Assembly: GCF_007671675.1 (NCBI RefSeq)
Contig: NZ_VCGW01000006.1
Location: 1 to 64,000 of the forward strand
Origin: Marinobacter maritimus
GTDB taxonomy: Bacteria > Pseudomonadota > Gammaproteobacteria > Pseudomonadales > Oleiphilaceae
Reading direction: 5' to 3'
DNA: 64,000 bases
This document shows positions 19,972 through 29,362 of the stretch, in pieces. Each line of letters starts with the position of its first letter. The stretch's first letter is position 1. The notes beneath the pieces are model-generated. The model was given only the letters and a program-made list of their open reading frames with translations. It was not told the DNA's origin and ran no database searches. Both the position numbers and the translations under genes were made by a program.

Positions 19972-20345
19972 TCGTCACCCCCACTACGGGTCTGAAAATA
20001 ATGAACACGATTTACCTTTGAGCTTGAGGCGTCAATAAAAACGGTTCCAGGGCTATTCCTGTATGTTCCACTGGCGGTCTCCGCAAGCAGGCTCTTACCT
20101 CCAACGCTAAAGGTGATTCCATCCGCTGGGGAAAGTGCTCTGTACTCGCAGTCATCACACTCCTGAAAGCGAATTTCTAACACTCCGGATGCCTTTGAAT
20201 ACACAACCACGACCTTCGGAGACTCTACGGCCCGCTCTTCCAATATTATCTCGCTGTATGCGAATGCTGAGGGTGTCTGCTGTGCCCAGGAAGCCTGAGC
20301 CACGAGCGCACTTAACAGGATCACGACCTTTATCAGGTAACTCAT
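19968..20345 (-). CDS. Small exported protein of unknown function in the minor-pilin operon
   Basis: I do not recognise this 125-aa protein. It begins with a signal peptide (MSYLIKVVILLSALVAQASW, cut near AQA/QQ region). The mature part has a CDDC-like pair (RFQECDDCEYRALSP) that could form a disulfide, and otherwise looks beta-rich. It overlaps the pilY1 start by 4 nt (ATGA type), so the two are probably co-translated. In P. aeruginosa a small gene (pilY2) lies after pilY1, not before it, so this could be a displaced analogue or a PilY1 partner; sequence alone does not show which. Confidence 0.7.
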   Translation of the reverse strand: MSYLIKVVILLSALVAQASWAQQTPSAFAYSEIILEERAVESPKVVVVYSKASGVLEIRFQECDDCEYRALSPADGITFSVGGKSLLAETASGTYRNSPGTVFIDASSSKVNRVHYFQTRSGGDE

Positions 20346-20384
20346 ATGTTCACCTCTGGATGATTTTTCCCAATAAAAATGTTT

Positions 20385-20903
20385 TTAATAGAAAACAACG
20401 CTTACACCACGAATCACCCGACTACTGGCTCCGGCACCAGTTACCGATGCATCTCCAATAATCTCATAGCGTTGGCGGAATGTTTCTATGTCCTCTCCAA
20501 ACGAATGTCCTTCGACCAGATTCGCTTCACCGAGGTATCGGAGCTCTGCGGTTGCAACCTTGCCTGAACCAACGCCACTATAGGCCTTAGGTGTCGTTGC
20601 AACGCGTATGCCGGCATCCAGGGCATCCAAAGCCAATTTCCACTCGTTCGAGCTGGAGTCCATGGGTTCCAGCTTCCGGAAAAGATCTTGACTGGCAGCT
20701 TCAGCGGACAAAAATGCCTGTCGGGCATTCTGTGCATTGGCCGACATGCGCTCCTGAAGAATGGATGTATTCATGCTGGCAAGCCCGATAACGGTTATCA
20801 CCAGCAATATTACCAAGCTGATAATCAACGCAGCTCCACGCTGACGTACTCCTACTGAGCAAATAAGTGCAGCGGGTTTTACAGTGCTATTTTCTAGTTG
20901 CAT
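20385..20903 (-). CDS. pilX: Minor pilin PilX
   Basis: Minor pilin of 172 aa. The leader ends at G23, followed by AALIISLVILLVITVIGLAS. The mature position 5 is Ile instead of Glu, as in the GspK-like initiation subunits to which PilX corresponds. The start ATG overlaps the pilW stop by 10 nt and has GGAG ten nt upstream. With PilV, PilW and FimU it probably forms the tip complex that primes pilus assembly. Confidence 0.85.
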   Translation of the reverse strand: MQLENSTVKPAALICSVGVRQRGAALIISLVILLVITVIGLASMNTSILQERMSANAQNARQAFLSAEAASQDLFRKLEPMDSSSNEWKLALDALDAGIRVATTPKAYSGVGSGKVATAELRYLGEANLVEGHSFGEDIETFRQRYEIIGDASVTGAGASSRVIRGVSVVFY

Positions 20904-22168
20904 GGGTCACCATCTCCACCGTTATCGTCTGCGTCTTCCCATTCCCACAGGTCCGTAGATCCGAACTGCCTGAACTCTCCACAACGCCGGTTGCGGATAT
21001 CCAGCGTACTGACAAAGGCCTTACGCAATCGCCTATCTGCGGCATGAGCCTGCTGCCCTGAACCGGGTGCACCAGCGACAAAAACTGTCCCCGGCAGTTC
21101 GTATGTCTGACTGTCGTCCTGCTGTAACGCGTTACCAGAAGCGCTAACCAACATGCCGACACGCGCTACCACGACGTCTTTCCAGTCAGAGGCACCCACA
21201 CCTGAAGCGTCAACGTAGTTAATGGTGTTACTGCTCGCATCCGTTCTCAGGCCGTACTGAATCTTCAATGCCTCCACGCCCTCCACGAGCTCCTCGCGCT
21301 GAAAGCTTGGCGTTGCACTGTTGGGAAAGTTGTTTCTGGCGCGATAAAGCGCGGAAATACTGTTGCCCTGATCATCAACGCGTCCGGTATCTGCAACAAA
21401 GAAAACTGTGCTCTCAAGCGAGTAGATTTCGGCATCTTCATCCGCTGCATAAGCTGATGACAAGCGGTCACTGCTGTTTGACGAGGAGGCATGCGCTATG
21501 GATTTGCTGGCACCGGATGGATTATTGGTCATTCGAAAAATATCGGCAAACTCACAACTGGCAATCATCAACAAAGAACCCGAGCTGAACGCTGCACCTG
21601 ATCCAAAAAGCCCATCGGGGTCGTCTATCGGTATCGAACCAGCCGCGCTACCCATGCCAGCATTGCTGATTGCTGCATTTAGCAGCCTCGCACGTTGAAC
21701 CATCAATACATCACTACCAGGCAGCGCGTCGTCCTCAATGATGCCAAGGTCTTCGAAGTCTGTTCCGCTATCCCAGCTTGACTGAGTTGCTGCCGTAACC
21801 TGCCACCCCATCAACCCGGAATTATAGAGATACACACTATCCTCGCCGGCTGCTGGCGTCAGTGATGGCGGCGGGTTATCTGCAATGACTCTAACCGGAA
21901 CGGTGTAGTTATCGGAGCAGCCCTGATAACCCGCCATACGGACTTCCTGAGACATCATTTCCAACCCTATGCGCCCTGACTCCTGAACCCGAGCAAGCGC
22001 CTCACCCACCCTCGTGGTCTGCGATGAGTCCATGTAGACGGTAAATATGCCAAGTATAAGGGTCACGCTCAGGGCGAGCGCTACCATCAACTCAACCAGT
22101 GAAAGACCGCGCTGAGGCGCGATAGAGGTTTTATCAGCTACTGAAATGCCACGCTTAATATCCCTCAT
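20894..22168 (-). CDS. pilW: Minor pilin PilW
   Basis: Long minor pilin, 424 aa. Leader ends at G21 before LSLVELMVALALSVTLILGIF, with Glu5 present. The globular part is typical of PilW/GspJ-like proteins (RVQESGRIGLEMMSQEVRMAG motif after the helix) with a long variable region. The start overlaps the pilV stop as ATGA. At 424 aa it is longer than the P. aeruginosa protein as I remember it, mainly in the variable middle. Confidence 0.87.
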   Translation of the reverse strand: MRDIKRGISVADKTSIAPQRGLSLVELMVALALSVTLILGIFTVYMDSSQTTRVGEALARVQESGRIGLEMMSQEVRMAGYQGCSDNYTVPVRVIADNPPPSLTPAAGEDSVYLYNSGLMGWQVTAATQSSWDSGTDFEDLGIIEDDALPGSDVLMVQRARLLNAAISNAGMGSAAGSIPIDDPDGLFGSGAAFSSGSLLMIASCEFADIFRMTNNPSGASKSIAHASSSNSSDRLSSAYAADEDAEIYSLESTVFFVADTGRVDDQGNSISALYRARNNFPNSATPSFQREELVEGVEALKIQYGLRTDASSNTINYVDASGVGASDWKDVVVARVGMLVSASGNALQQDDSQTYELPGTVFVAGAPGSGQQAHAADRRLRKAFVSTLDIRNRRCGEFRQFGSTDLWEWEDADDNGGDGDPCN

Positions 22169-22698
22169 AACGTAAACCCAACAACCGTTTGCTGGTCTTC
22201 TGTCGACATCGAATCCTTGGTCTCATTCCAGCGATCTTCCTTCCAGGTAATTGTAACCGTAAAGGCAGTCCCGGCGTTTGTTGCGCCACCGCCACCGGAT
22301 ATAGCCCCTTCCCCTCCTGGCAGCATTGCCATGTTTCCATTGGCGCCTTCTATTTGCTGTTTCCAGGCAAAAATATCTGCAGAAACTCTTTCGGCACCTG
22401 TGCATCCATTTGTACCGCAGCTTGGAGCGCTAAGGGTCGTATTGGTTGTGGCACCATCGTAGCTTCCGCTGATAGCTTCTGCGGCATTCGACCTCATGCG
22501 GTCAGCCATATCGTAAGCAAGAATGGTGGCCTGGGTGCGCAAAAAAGCCCCTTGGTTATTTTTCAGGCTACCTACGGTAAGACTGGCCATTCCCAAAAGA
22601 CCGATAGCAAGAACAAGCACGGTGACAAGAATCTCTATCAACGTCATACCACTTTGCCGGTCCGGGTGCCTTGTCACTTGTGGAATCTGCATACTCAT
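22165..22698 (-). CDS. pilV: Minor pilin PilV
   Basis: Minor pilin, 177 aa from ATG 22698. Leader MSMQIPQVTRHPDRQSG is cut before MTLIEILVTVLVLAIGLLGM, typical of PilV/GspI. The start is 22 nt after the fimU stop, with GGGA eight nt before it; a second ATG two codons later is possible. A CGTNGC pair (CGTNGCTGAERV) may form a disulfide loop. An open frame extends to 22770, but that is inside fimU. Confidence 0.85.
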   Translation of the reverse strand: MSMQIPQVTRHPDRQSGMTLIEILVTVLVLAIGLLGMASLTVGSLKNNQGAFLRTQATILAYDMADRMRSNAAEAISGSYDGATTNTTLSAPSCGTNGCTGAERVSADIFAWKQQIEGANGNMAMLPGGEGAISGGGGATNAGTAFTVTITWKEDRWNETKDSMSTEDQQTVVGFTL

Positions 22699-22720
22699 AA
22701 TTTTGTTCCCGGATCCTGGA

Positions 22721-23302
22721 TCAACATTGAAAATCGACACCGTTATGATCTTCACGATTTCCGCTACCATCGCGTGCAGCAGCCCTGGCTTGCCCGGACA
22801 CAGACAAGATCACACCTCTGGATTCGCTGACACCAAAGGAATCGCATAGCTTGAACGTTATCTGGTTATCACCCGCCGGTGCACCATTTCGAACCAGCGA
22901 TACAGAAGTCGTGTCAAAGTTGCTACTGGCACCTGTCTTCACCTTAAGGCTTATCCCTCCAGACAGAGCCCCCATAACTTTCAGCACAGTATCACCGCCA
23001 TCAACACCGCCATTACCGTTCACATCCCGGGCAATCAACCACCCTGCGTTCCAGTCAGTTTGCCCGGTACAACCTGTGCCGTTGCTGGACGAACACAGTA
23101 AGACAGACTCTCCTGGCGACTTAGCCGACTCACTTCGCGCATACCCAACCAAGCCCTGTAGTTCATTAAAGGCGGCCGTTGTGCGACTGCGGGTGACCAT
23201 ATCGCTCATCGCTGGCACTGCGATGGTTGCAACAATTGCTACCACAGCGAGAGTGACCATCAGCTCGATCAGTGTAAAACCACTGTTTATCCGGAGATGC
23301 AT
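22721..23302 (-). CDS. fimU: Minor pilin FimU (GspH family)
   Basis: First gene of the leftward minor-pilin operon, 193 aa. Leader MHLRINSG is cut before FTLIELMVTLAVVAIVATI with Glu5. The GspH-type domain has CSSSNGTGCTG-like paired cysteines. AGAGG lies ten nt before the ATG. The promoter is not obvious; the 186-nt gap to ispH contains the ispH terminator and an AT-rich stretch. It could be confused with another FimT, but the place at the head of pilVWXY1E supports FimU. Confidence 0.85.
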   Translation of the reverse strand: MHLRINSGFTLIELMVTLAVVAIVATIAVPAMSDMVTRSRTTAAFNELQGLVGYARSESAKSPGESVLLCSSSNGTGCTGQTDWNAGWLIARDVNGNGGVDGGDTVLKVMGALSGGISLKVKTGASSNFDTTSVSLVRNGAPAGDNQITFKLCDSFGVSESRGVILSVSGQARAAARDGSGNREDHNGVDFQC

Positions 23303-23412
23303 AAAGCCAGAACCTCTGTTTGTATCAGTTTCAGATTACAAAACTCTCATGTGAATAAATACCATGAAGCGACAGGCGGAGAAAAATGAGTGATGAGCGG
23401 CATATGGGCAAT

Positions 23413-23442
23413 AAAAAAGCGTGATTGAAGTCACGCTTTTTT
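23413..23442 (-). terminator. Terminator of ispH
   Basis: AAAAAAGCGTGA / TCACGCTTTTTT stem with a six-nt loop and T-runs on both strands, downstream of ispH and upstream of fimU. Confidence 0.85.
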
Positions 23443-23488
23443 ATTGCTTCTTGTAGTTTCAAAACCAAATTTCTTGTGCATCTAGCAG

Positions 23489-24442
23489 CTACTGAACCTC
23501 TACCGCATCGATTCGCAATTCCTTAGGCATAGAAAACACAATATTCTCCTCACGCCCCTCAATCTCTTCGGGCACGCTGCCTCCAAGATCCCGCAGGCGG
23601 GCAATCACGTCATTGACCAGCACTTCCGGGGCTGAGGCGCCGGCCGTAACGCCGATGGACGATTTGCCCTGGAGCCATTGAGGATCGATCTGGGCAGCTT
23701 CGTCGATCAGATAGGCGGGGGTGCCCATACGCTCGGCGAGTTCGCGCAAGCGGTTGGAGTTGGAACTGTTAGGCGAGCCCACAACCAACATAAGATCGCA
23801 GTCGCCGGCCAGCTGCTTTACCGCATCCTGGCGATTCTGGGTGGCGTAGCAGATGTCGTCTTTGCGAGGGCCTTCGATCAGTGGGAATCGCTCTCGCAGG
23901 GCGTCAATCACGCGGGCGGTGTCGTCCATGGAGAGTGTGGTTTGGGTGACGTAGGAAACGTGTGCCGGGTCGTTCACCTCTAGCTGAGAGACGTCCTCTT
24001 CATTCTCAACCAGATAGATATTACCACCGGTACTGTGATCGTACTGGCCCATGGTGCCTTCCACTTCCGGGTGACCGTGGTGCCCTATCAACACGCATTC
24101 GCGGCCGTCGCGGCTGTAGCGCATAACTTCCAGGTGCACTTTGGTGACCAGCGGACAAGTGGCGTCGAACACTTTGAGGCCACGGCGGGCGGCTTCGTTC
24201 TGCACGGCCTGGGATACGCCGTGGGCACTGAAGATCACCAGCTTGTCGTCTGGCACTTCATCCAGTTCGTCCACAAAAATGGCGCCGCGATTGCGGAGGT
24301 TGTCGACCACGAACTTGTTGTGTACGACCTCGTGGCGCACGTAAATGGGCGCACCGAATACGTCCAGGGCACGATTTACGATCTCGATGGCGCGATCCAC
24401 GCCTGCACAAAAGCCACGGGGGTTTGCCAGTCTTATTTGCAT
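23489..24442 (-). CDS. ispH: 4-hydroxy-3-methylbut-2-enyl diphosphate reductase
   Basis: Last enzyme of the MEP isoprenoid pathway, making IPP and DMAPP. Iron-sulfur cluster ligands are visible: C12 in [10 protein letters not shown], the Cys of [11 protein letters not shown], and the Cys of [12 protein letters not shown]. The substrate segments [13 protein letters not shown] and [11 protein letters not shown] are intact. Length 317 aa. It closes the leftward murJ/ribF/ileS/lspA/fkpB series, 2 nt after fkpB. Confidence 0.97.
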   Translation of the reverse strand: MQIRLANPRGFCAGVDRAIEIVNRALDVFGAPIYVRHEVVHNKFVVDNLRNRGAIFVDELDEVPDDKLVIFSAHGVSQAVQNEAARRGLKVFDATCPLVTKVHLEVMRYSRDGRECVLIGHHGHPEVEGTMGQYDHSTGGNIYLVENEEDVSQLEVNDPAHVSYVTQTTLSMDDTARVIDALRERFPLIEGPRKDDICYATQNRQDAVKQLAGDCDLMLVVGSPNSSNSNRLRELAERMGTPAYLIDEAAQIDPQWLQGKSSIGVTAGASAPEVLVNDVIARLRDLGGSVPEEIEGREENIVFSMPKELRIDAVEVQ

Positions 24443-24444
24443 AG

Positions 24445-24897
24445 TCAGTGCGTCTGCCCTGCCGGTTCTACGTCAATAACTTCGATATCGAAAGTCAGTG
24501 TACGCCCGGACAGCGGATGATTGAAGTCCACTTCCACTTCATCCCCTTCCACACGGCTCACCACGCCTGGCAGTTCTTGCTGACGCGCATCCGCAAAGGA
24601 GATCATCACACCCGGCTCTAACACCATATCCGCACTGAATTCGTGCCGTTTGAAGGTCTGCAAATTGTTGGGGTTGCGCTGACCAAAGGCCTTTTCGGGT
24701 GGCACCTGGTGGCTGGCTTTGTCGCCGGCTTTCATGCCCATCAGGTAGGCTTCAAAATTCTCCGGCAGGCTTTCGTCACCAATTTCCAGAATCGCCGCGT
24801 CTTTATCGAAGGTGGTATCAATCACTTCGCCGCTCTCGAACTTGAGCGCAAAGTGCAAGGTTACGCGTGTTCCTTTATCTACAGGCAGTTCTTTCAT
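24445..24897 (-). CDS. fkpB: FKBP-type peptidyl-prolyl isomerase (SlpA/FkpB)
   Basis: Cytoplasmic prolyl isomerase with chaperone activity, 150 aa. FKBP core begins [16 protein letters not shown]; the inserted IF domain is present ([18 protein letters not shown] to RQQELPGVV), typical of the SlyD/SlpA group, but there is no His-rich SlyD tail. It lies between lspA and ispH as in many gammaproteobacteria. Confidence 0.93.
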   Translation of the reverse strand: MKELPVDKGTRVTLHFALKFESGEVIDTTFDKDAAILEIGDESLPENFEAYLMGMKAGDKASHQVPPEKAFGQRNPNNLQTFKRHEFSADMVLEPGVMISFADARQQELPGVVSRVEGDEVEVDFNHPLSGRTLTFDIEVIDVEPAGQTH

Positions 24898-24902
24898 GGG
24901 CT

Positions 24903-25415
24903 TTATTCGCTCCCGTTCGCAGGCGTGCCGGGATCAGCAGGCTTGCGAAACATATCAAGAATCATCATGGCGGCACCTATGGTAATGGCGGTGTCGGCCA
25001 GATTAAATGCGGGAAAGTGCCAGTCCTGCCAATAGAAATGCAGGAAGTCGACGACATAACCGTGCACAACCCGGTCGTAAACATTACCCAGCGCACCACC
25101 GAGGATCAATACAATGGCAATGGCCGACCAGGTTTCATGCCGCTGCAGATTTCTCAGCCACCCGACCAGTACCACGCTGACCACAAGCGCCAGCGTTACG
25201 AAGAACCAACGCTGCCAGCCTGCCGCACCGGCGAGAAAGCTGAATGCTGCGCCGGTATTGTGCAGGAGCGTCAGGTTAAACATGGGAATCACCGGCACCG
25301 GGTTGCCGTAGGTCAGCATGGCCGTTGCCATGGCCTTGGTGCCGAGATCAAGCGCGACCACCAGTACCGCCAGCCACAGCCACTTCAGTTTGCTTCCGGT
25401 TACCTGCTCATTCAT
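24903..25415 (-). CDS. lspA: Lipoprotein signal peptidase II
   Basis: Inner-membrane aspartyl protease that removes signal peptides from prolipoproteins such as BamD above. Four hydrophobic segments are visible and the catalytic aspartates lie in GNVYDRVVHG and FNLADTAITIG. Length 170 aa from ATG 25415 (GGA seven nt upstream). An ATG at 25427 that overlaps the ileS stop (TGATG) is an alternative that would add four residues and couple it to ileS. Confidence 0.94.
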   Translation of the reverse strand: MNEQVTGSKLKWLWLAVLVVALDLGTKAMATAMLTYGNPVPVIPMFNLTLLHNTGAAFSFLAGAAGWQRWFFVTLALVVSVVLVGWLRNLQRHETWSAIAIVLILGGALGNVYDRVVHGYVVDFLHFYWQDWHFPAFNLADTAITIGAAMMILDMFRKPADPGTPANGSE

Positions 25416-25426
25416 TGCCAGTTCCA

Positions 25427-28246
25427 TCAGGCAAACGAGCGGGTTTCGCCCGGCCCTTCCACGTTGGTGATACAGCGGCCACACAGCTCTTCATAGTCGG
25501 CGTTGGCACCCACATCTGCGCGGTGGTGCCAGCAGCGCTCGCATTTGGCGTGGGTAGCCGGAGCTACCTTTACACGCAGGCCGTCGTAGCTGGTCATCTC
25601 AGCGCCGTCAGCCTCGGATACCGGCCTTACGGTTGCTTCGGAGGTGATCAGCACAAAGCGGAGCTCTTCTCCAAGAAATTCCAGGTCCGCCGCCAGCTCA
25701 CCATCACAATAAAGCGTGACTTCAGCGCTCAGCGATCCTTTGATCTCGCCACGGGCCCGAGCCTCTTCCAGGCGTTTGTTTACCGCCTCTTTCACGCCGA
25801 ATATCCGGCGCCAGTAATCGCGACCCAGCTCGGCATTTTCGGGCAATTCTGCAAGGCCTTCATACCAGGTCTCATAGAACACTGTCTCGCCGCGATCTCC
25901 CGGCAGGTGCTGCCAGATTTCATCTGCGGTGAAGCTCAGAATAGGCGCTATCCAACGCACCAGTGCTTCTGCTACGTGGTAAAGCGCAGTCTGGCAGGAT
26001 CGCCGCGCCAGGCTGTCCGGCTGAGTGGTGTACTGCCGATCCTTGATAATGTCGAGATAAAAGCCGCCCAGCGTGGCTTCACAGAAGCTGTACACCTTCT
26101 GGTAGATCCGCAGGAAGGCGTAATTCTGGTAGTCGTCGTGCAACTCATTTTGCAGCTGCAGAGCACGATCCACCATCCAGCGATCCAGCGCAATCATGTC
26201 TTCCGGCGCAACCATGTGTTGTTTCGGATCAAAGCCTGTGAGGTTGCTCAACAGGAAGCGCGAAGTGTTACGAATACGGCGATATCCATCGGCGGTTTGT
26301 CGCAGGATATCCTTGGAAACCGTCATCTCACCGCTGTAATCGGTTGCTGAAACCCACAGGCGGAGAATATCGGCACCCAGTTCGTTCATCACTTCCTGGG
26401 GTGCGATCACATTCCCCAGAGACTTGGACATCTTGAGACCTTTACCATCCACGGTGAAACCGTGAGTCAGCACCTGCTTATAGGGCGCCACGCCGTTCAT
26501 GGCAATGGATGTTTTCAATGAGGACTGGAACCAGCCGCGATGCTGGTCAGAGCCTTCCAGATACATATCGGCCGGGAACTGGCCCAGTTCCGGGCGCACA
26601 CGCAACACAGACTCGTGTGTAACACCCGAATCGAACCACACGTCCAATGTATCCAGAACTTTTTCGTAGTGATCGGCATCGTCGCCCAGAAGTTCGCGGG
26701 TATCGATCTCGTACCAGGCATCAATGCCCCCGGTTTCGATAGCCTGAGCCACTTTTTCAATCAGGCTCTGGGTGTCCGGGTGCAGTTCCTGAGTTTCTTT
26801 GTGGATAAACAGGGTAATTGGTACGCCCCAAGTGCGCTGACGTGAGATGCACCAGTCCGGAGACTGCTGAAACATGGCTTCAATACGATTCTGACCCCAG
26901 GCCGGAACCCAACGCACACCTTTGATGGCTTCCAGTGCATCCGCGCGGAGATTTTCTTTATCCATGCTGATAAACCACTGTGGCGTGGCCCGGTAGATCA
27001 GCGGCGTTTTGGTGCGCCAGCAATGAGGGAAGCTGTGACGGAATTTTTCCTTGCGGACGAGTTTGCCTTCACGCGCCAGGGCTTCGCATACTGGCTCGTC
27101 GGCCTTGTAGACATGAATGCCTGCAAACTCACCGGTAGCGCTGGTGTAGGTACCGTCGGCCTGAACCATGTTCAGCGTCCCGATACCGTAGGTTTTGCCG
27201 ACCACAAAGTCTTCCATACCGTGATCAGGCGCCGTGTGAACGGCGCCGGTACCCGCCTCGATTGATACGTGATCACCCAGAATTGCAGGAACCTGCTTAT
27301 CGTAGATCGGGTGATGCAAGGCCAGGTTTTCAAGATCAGCGCCCAGGCAAGTGCCCAGCACTTCAAAATCCGGAATATCCCAGCGCGCCATAACGCCTTC
27401 GACCATGGCCGCAGCCAGAATCATACGCTCGGGGCCGTTACCCGCGTCAACCTGTACCAGTGCATAGTCCAGATCAGCGTTGAGGGATACCGCCTGATTA
27501 GCAGGAATGGTCCAGGGCGTCGTGGTCCAGATAACGATAGAAACGTCACCTTCGCCCTTGTCCGTTCCGAACAGCGACAGGGCTTTGGCCTGGTCCACGG
27601 CGGTAAAGCGCACATCAATCTGCGTTGACGTTTTGTCCTGGTATTCCACTTCGGCCTCTGCCAGTGCGGACTGACCCACCACACTCCAGTAAACCGGCTT
27701 GAAACCTCGGACCACATGCCCTTTGGCGACGATCTTGCCGAGCGCACGCACAATGCCCGCTTCCACTTTCGGATCCATGGTGAGGTAGGGTTTACCCCAC
27801 TCACCCATGATGCCAAGGCGGATAAAGTCGGCTTTCTGGCCAGCAATCTGCTTGGTGGCGTAGTCACGGCACGCCTGGCGGAAGGTTTTGTAATCGACCT
27901 TCACACCGGCCTTGCCGATTTCCTGCTCTACCTTGTGCTCAATCGGCAGACCGTGGCAATCCCAACCCGGCACGTAGGGCGCATCAAAGCCCATGAAGCC
28001 GCGGGACTTTACGATCATGTCCTTCAGAATTTTGTTGACCGCATGACCAATGTGAATGCTGCCGTTGGCGTAAGGAGGGCCATCGTGAAGGATGAACTTC
28101 TCACGCCCTTCGCGCTGCTGGCGCAGGTTGGCGTAAACGTCCAGATCCTGCCACCGCTTGAGCATCTCGGGCTCGCGCTTGGCCAGGTTGCCGCGCATGG
28201 GAAACGCGGTTTCCGGCAGATTCAGGGTGTGCTTATAGTCGCTCAT
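25427..28246 (-). CDS. ileS: Isoleucyl-tRNA synthetase
   Basis: Class I aminoacyl-tRNA synthetase with an editing domain, 939 aa. The HIGH motif is at residues 65-68 ([10 protein letters not shown]) and the KMSKS motif near 605 ([10 protein letters not shown]). A zinc-binding C-terminus is present (KCERCWHH...LCGRC). It is the bacterial type, not the eukaryote-like mupirocin-resistant type. It sits between ribF and lspA in the usual order. Confidence 0.97.
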   Translation of the reverse strand: MSDYKHTLNLPETAFPMRGNLAKREPEMLKRWQDLDVYANLRQQREGREKFILHDGPPYANGSIHIGHAVNKILKDMIVKSRGFMGFDAPYVPGWDCHGLPIEHKVEQEIGKAGVKVDYKTFRQACRDYATKQIAGQKADFIRLGIMGEWGKPYLTMDPKVEAGIVRALGKIVAKGHVVRGFKPVYWSVVGQSALAEAEVEYQDKTSTQIDVRFTAVDQAKALSLFGTDKGEGDVSIVIWTTTPWTIPANQAVSLNADLDYALVQVDAGNGPERMILAAAMVEGVMARWDIPDFEVLGTCLGADLENLALHHPIYDKQVPAILGDHVSIEAGTGAVHTAPDHGMEDFVVGKTYGIGTLNMVQADGTYTSATGEFAGIHVYKADEPVCEALAREGKLVRKEKFRHSFPHCWRTKTPLIYRATPQWFISMDKENLRADALEAIKGVRWVPAWGQNRIEAMFQQSPDWCISRQRTWGVPITLFIHKETQELHPDTQSLIEKVAQAIETGGIDAWYEIDTRELLGDDADHYEKVLDTLDVWFDSGVTHESVLRVRPELGQFPADMYLEGSDQHRGWFQSSLKTSIAMNGVAPYKQVLTHGFTVDGKGLKMSKSLGNVIAPQEVMNELGADILRLWVSATDYSGEMTVSKDILRQTADGYRRIRNTSRFLLSNLTGFDPKQHMVAPEDMIALDRWMVDRALQLQNELHDDYQNYAFLRIYQKVYSFCEATLGGFYLDIIKDRQYTTQPDSLARRSCQTALYHVAEALVRWIAPILSFTADEIWQHLPGDRGETVFYETWYEGLAELPENAELGRDYWRRIFGVKEAVNKRLEEARARGEIKGSLSAEVTLYCDGELAADLEFLGEELRFVLITSEATVRPVSEADGAEMTSYDGLRVKVAPATHAKCERCWHHRADVGANADYEELCGRCITNVEGPGETRSFA

Positions 28247-28318
28247 GGTTTGTGTGCGTACTCTTTTGGTCAGTAGGTTTGGTCAGCTTATTTAGTCAAT
28301 TCTGGTCAGTGCTGCTCT

Positions 28319-29278
28319 TTAACTTAACGGGTGTTCAGCCAGCCACGCTCTTGCGGCGTCAAAATCTCTGGCGATCTGCGCTTTAAGCGCGCCGATGGAT
28401 TCAAACTTTTCTTCATCCCGCAGTCCGTGGCGGAAAACAACGTCAACATGCTGGCCATAAAGTGTGCCAGTAAAGTCAAACAGGTGCACTTCCAGTGCTG
28501 GCTGTTTGCCATCAACTGTCGGGCGCAAGCCAATGTTGGCAATGCCATCCTGCGCGCTTCCGTCTTCCAGCGTCGCGCTAACAACGTACACGCCGCGCAA
28601 GGCTGGCATCTGCCGGAGCAGGATGTTCGCAGTAGGCGACCCGATACGTCGACCCAGCTGCCGACCATAAACAACACGCCCCCGGATACGATACGGGCGC
28701 CCAAGCAAAGACTCGGCTTGTTCGAGCTGGTTATCCAGCAGCAGGTTACGGATTCGGGTGCTACTTATTCGCTCGTTTGCGACGGTTACGGTGCGAGTGT
28801 TCTCTACTGAAAACCCGGCGGTCTTTCCCACCTTTTCAAGCAGCGCAAAATCCCCGGCCCGATCGCAGCCGAAGCGAAAATCGTCGCCCACAACAAGGTG
28901 GCGCACCGCCAGCCCGTCGATAAGAACATCGTCTATAAAGCCCATAGCGGAGTAACTGCGAAAGTTCTCATCGAACTTCAGGCAAAGCACGATATCAATG
29001 CCCGCTGCCAGCAGGGTTTCCAATTTCTGCCGAAACCCCATCAGCCGGGGAGGCGCGTCCATACCCTGGAAGAACTCCCTTGGCAGAGGCTCAAAAACCA
29101 TGACAACCGAGGGTAGATTCAATGCGCGGGCTTTACTTTTTACCTGATCAATAATTGTTTGATGGCCCAAATGAACGCCGTCAAAATTGCCGATCGTGGC
29201 AACACAGCCCTCCGCCAGCGGAGAATCCACCTGCCTGGAAAGCATTTTCAGGTTGGTCAGGCTTCGGATCAGACGCAT
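28319..29278 (-). CDS. ribF: Bifunctional riboflavin kinase/FAD synthetase
   Basis: Converts riboflavin to FMN and FAD. The N-terminal nucleotidyltransferase domain has GNFDGVHLGHQ, and the C-terminal kinase domain has GSPTANI and the RPTV segment (NIGLRPTVDG). I start at MRLIRSLTNL (29278), 319 aa, with AAGG eleven nt upstream; the frame is open to 29332. Next to murJ and ileS. Confidence 0.95.
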   Translation of the reverse strand: MRLIRSLTNLKMLSRQVDSPLAEGCVATIGNFDGVHLGHQTIIDQVKSKARALNLPSVVMVFEPLPREFFQGMDAPPRLMGFRQKLETLLAAGIDIVLCLKFDENFRSYSAMGFIDDVLIDGLAVRHLVVGDDFRFGCDRAGDFALLEKVGKTAGFSVENTRTVTVANERISSTRIRNLLLDNQLEQAESLLGRPYRIRGRVVYGRQLGRRIGSPTANILLRQMPALRGVYVVSATLEDGSAQDGIANIGLRPTVDGKQPALEVHLFDFTGTLYGQHVDVVFRHGLRDEEKFESIGALKAQIARDFDAARAWLAEHPLS

Positions 29279-29362
29279 GCAGTGCGAACCTTCATTTGCC
29301 AGTTGGCTTTCAGCGTTTGCCCGAGTGTGCAAGACGCTGGTGAGAAAACGCGCGATTATACC

